DNA from: Phycisphaerae bacterium
GTDB lineage: Bacteria; Planctomycetota; Phycisphaerae; Phycisphaerales; SM1A02
Length of the DNA stretch: 6,730 nucleotides
Assembly: GCA_016873355.1 (NCBI GenBank)
Contig: VGXK01000114.1
Span: forward strand, 1 to 6,730
Direction: 5' to 3'
The notes beneath the pieces were generated by a model. The model did not search any database. It saw nothing but the letters and a program-made list of their open reading frames with translations, and was not told the origin of the DNA. Positions 6,243 through 6,730 of the stretch are shown piece after piece (within the stretch, counting starts at the first letter, position 1; every line of letters starts with the position of its first letter). A program made the translations under genes and the position numbers.

Positions 6243-6730
6243 ATGAATCGAATCACGAACGACGACACGACCCCCAATCGCCCCACCTCACCGCTGCGCT
6301 TCGCCTTGATCGGCACCGTGGCGCTGGTGGCGGCGCTTTCCAACGGCGCTCGCGCCGACCTCATCAACGACATTCCCGACGGCTACGCGGTGCGCAGCCA
6401 GGGCTCGGTGAGCGTCGGCGCGAACGCCCGCATCGCCGGCTCGCTTGGTGCGGCCGGAAACGCGAGCCTCGCCAACGGCGCGGTGGTGACCGGAGATCTC
6501 TCGACCGGCACTCCGTACTCGTGGCACACGCCGTCGATCGGCGGGCTGCCGAGCGCCGGCTCGACGAACGTGAACGTCGCCAAGAACGGCTCGCTCGCGC
6601 TCGACGCCGGCATCTACGGCAAGTTCACGAGCGGCTCGAGCGCCACGCTGACGCTCACTGCGGGTGAATACGTCTTCTCGAGCTTCGATCTGGCGAAGGC
6701 GGGACGGCTGCTTGCCGACACGAGCACCGG
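6243..6730 (+). CDS. Exported protein with 18-residue beta-solenoid-like repeats, 3'-partial
   Basis: The frame opens at ATG 6243 behind GGAGG and stays open for 162 codons to the window edge; no stop is reached. A signal peptide covers about 1-38: a Thr/Asp/Pro-rich start, Arg19, a hydrophobic core (FALIGTVALVAAL) and ARA before Asp39. The mature part is rich in Gly, Ala, Ser and Thr with alternating small and hydrophobic residues. Two segments beginning at Gly54 and Gly72 align at an 18-residue offset (GSVSVGANARIAGS and GNASLANGAVVTGD), recalling bactofilin-like rungs; LDAGIYG at 120-126 and LTAGEYV at 138-144 also differ by 18. This suggests a secreted beta-helix. The later part resembles a domain of the type 'LTAGxYxFxS' seen in other exported proteins of unknown function, perhaps DUF7305-like, from memory. 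A sorting tag may follow beyond the window. Function unknown. Confidence 0.8.
   Translation, partial: MNRITNDDTTPNRPTSPLRFALIGTVALVAALSNGARADLINDIPDGYAVRSQGSVSVGANARIAGSLGAAGNASLANGAVVTGDLSTGTPYSWHTPSIGGLPSAGSTNVNVAKNGSLALDAGIYGKFTSGSSATLTLTAGEYVFSSFDLAKAGRLLADTST

Noticed and set aside
6061..6246. 61-codon open frame whose TGA overlaps the ATG at 6243 (ATGA)
   Set aside because: The overlap looks like translational coupling, but the frame has no ribosome binding site that I can see, is rich in Pro, His and Cys, and lies in a region better explained as a divergent promoter.
1..6730. A multi-gene defence or biosynthetic system
   Set aside because: The genes alternate strands, none belongs to a known defence or biosynthetic core family as a set, and both end genes are cut by the window.

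Overview
The window is a GC-rich bacterial fragment, most probably from the Planctomycetota and perhaps the class Phycisphaerae. The main clue is the exported protein at 5242-5943. It ends in a Pro-Ala-Pro motif, a short hydrophobic stretch and an Arg run, a PEP-CTERM variant that I associate with that group. A large HAE1-type RND pump, a membrane SpoIIE/PP2C phosphatase and good GGAG-type ribosome binding sites are compatible but not diagnostic. The taxonomic call is inference.

Layout: (1) 1-2761 (+), the last 919 residues of an RND efflux pump, cut by the left window edge. (2) 2757-2920, a 164-bp imperfect palindrome that overlaps the pump stop codon, has perfect 11-bp ends containing CTAG, and has a perfect 8-bp stem at its centre; it looks like a dispersed MITE/REP-like repeat or a large bidirectional hairpin. 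(3) 3011-4297 (-), a four-helix membrane protein with a C-terminal PP2C-type Ser/Thr phosphatase domain (RsbU/SpoIIE family). (4) 4298-4392, a short divergent promoter region. (5) 4393-5157 (+), a classical NADP-type short-chain dehydrogenase. (6) 5157-5208, two consecutive hairpins at the convergent junction. (7) 5242-5943 (-), an exported PEP-CTERM-like protein whose single Cys and a Gln-containing motif resemble an internal thioester. (8) 5944-6242, a divergent regulatory region with several small repeats. (9) 6243-end (+), the start of an exported protein with an 18-residue repeat period suggesting a beta-solenoid, cut by the right window edge.

The genes alternate in strand (+, -, +, -, +), so no two form an operon and I see no joint pathway. 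The pump would export amphiphiles or drugs with an adaptor and outer-membrane channel that are not in view. The phosphatase would act in partner-switching or another phospho-signalling system whose other parts are not in view. The two exported proteins share a divergent intergenic region and may be co-regulated envelope or matrix proteins. I found no RNA genes, CRISPR array, transposase, toxin-antitoxin or defence genes. The most unusual items are the palindromic element, the candidate thioester protein and the solenoid protein.
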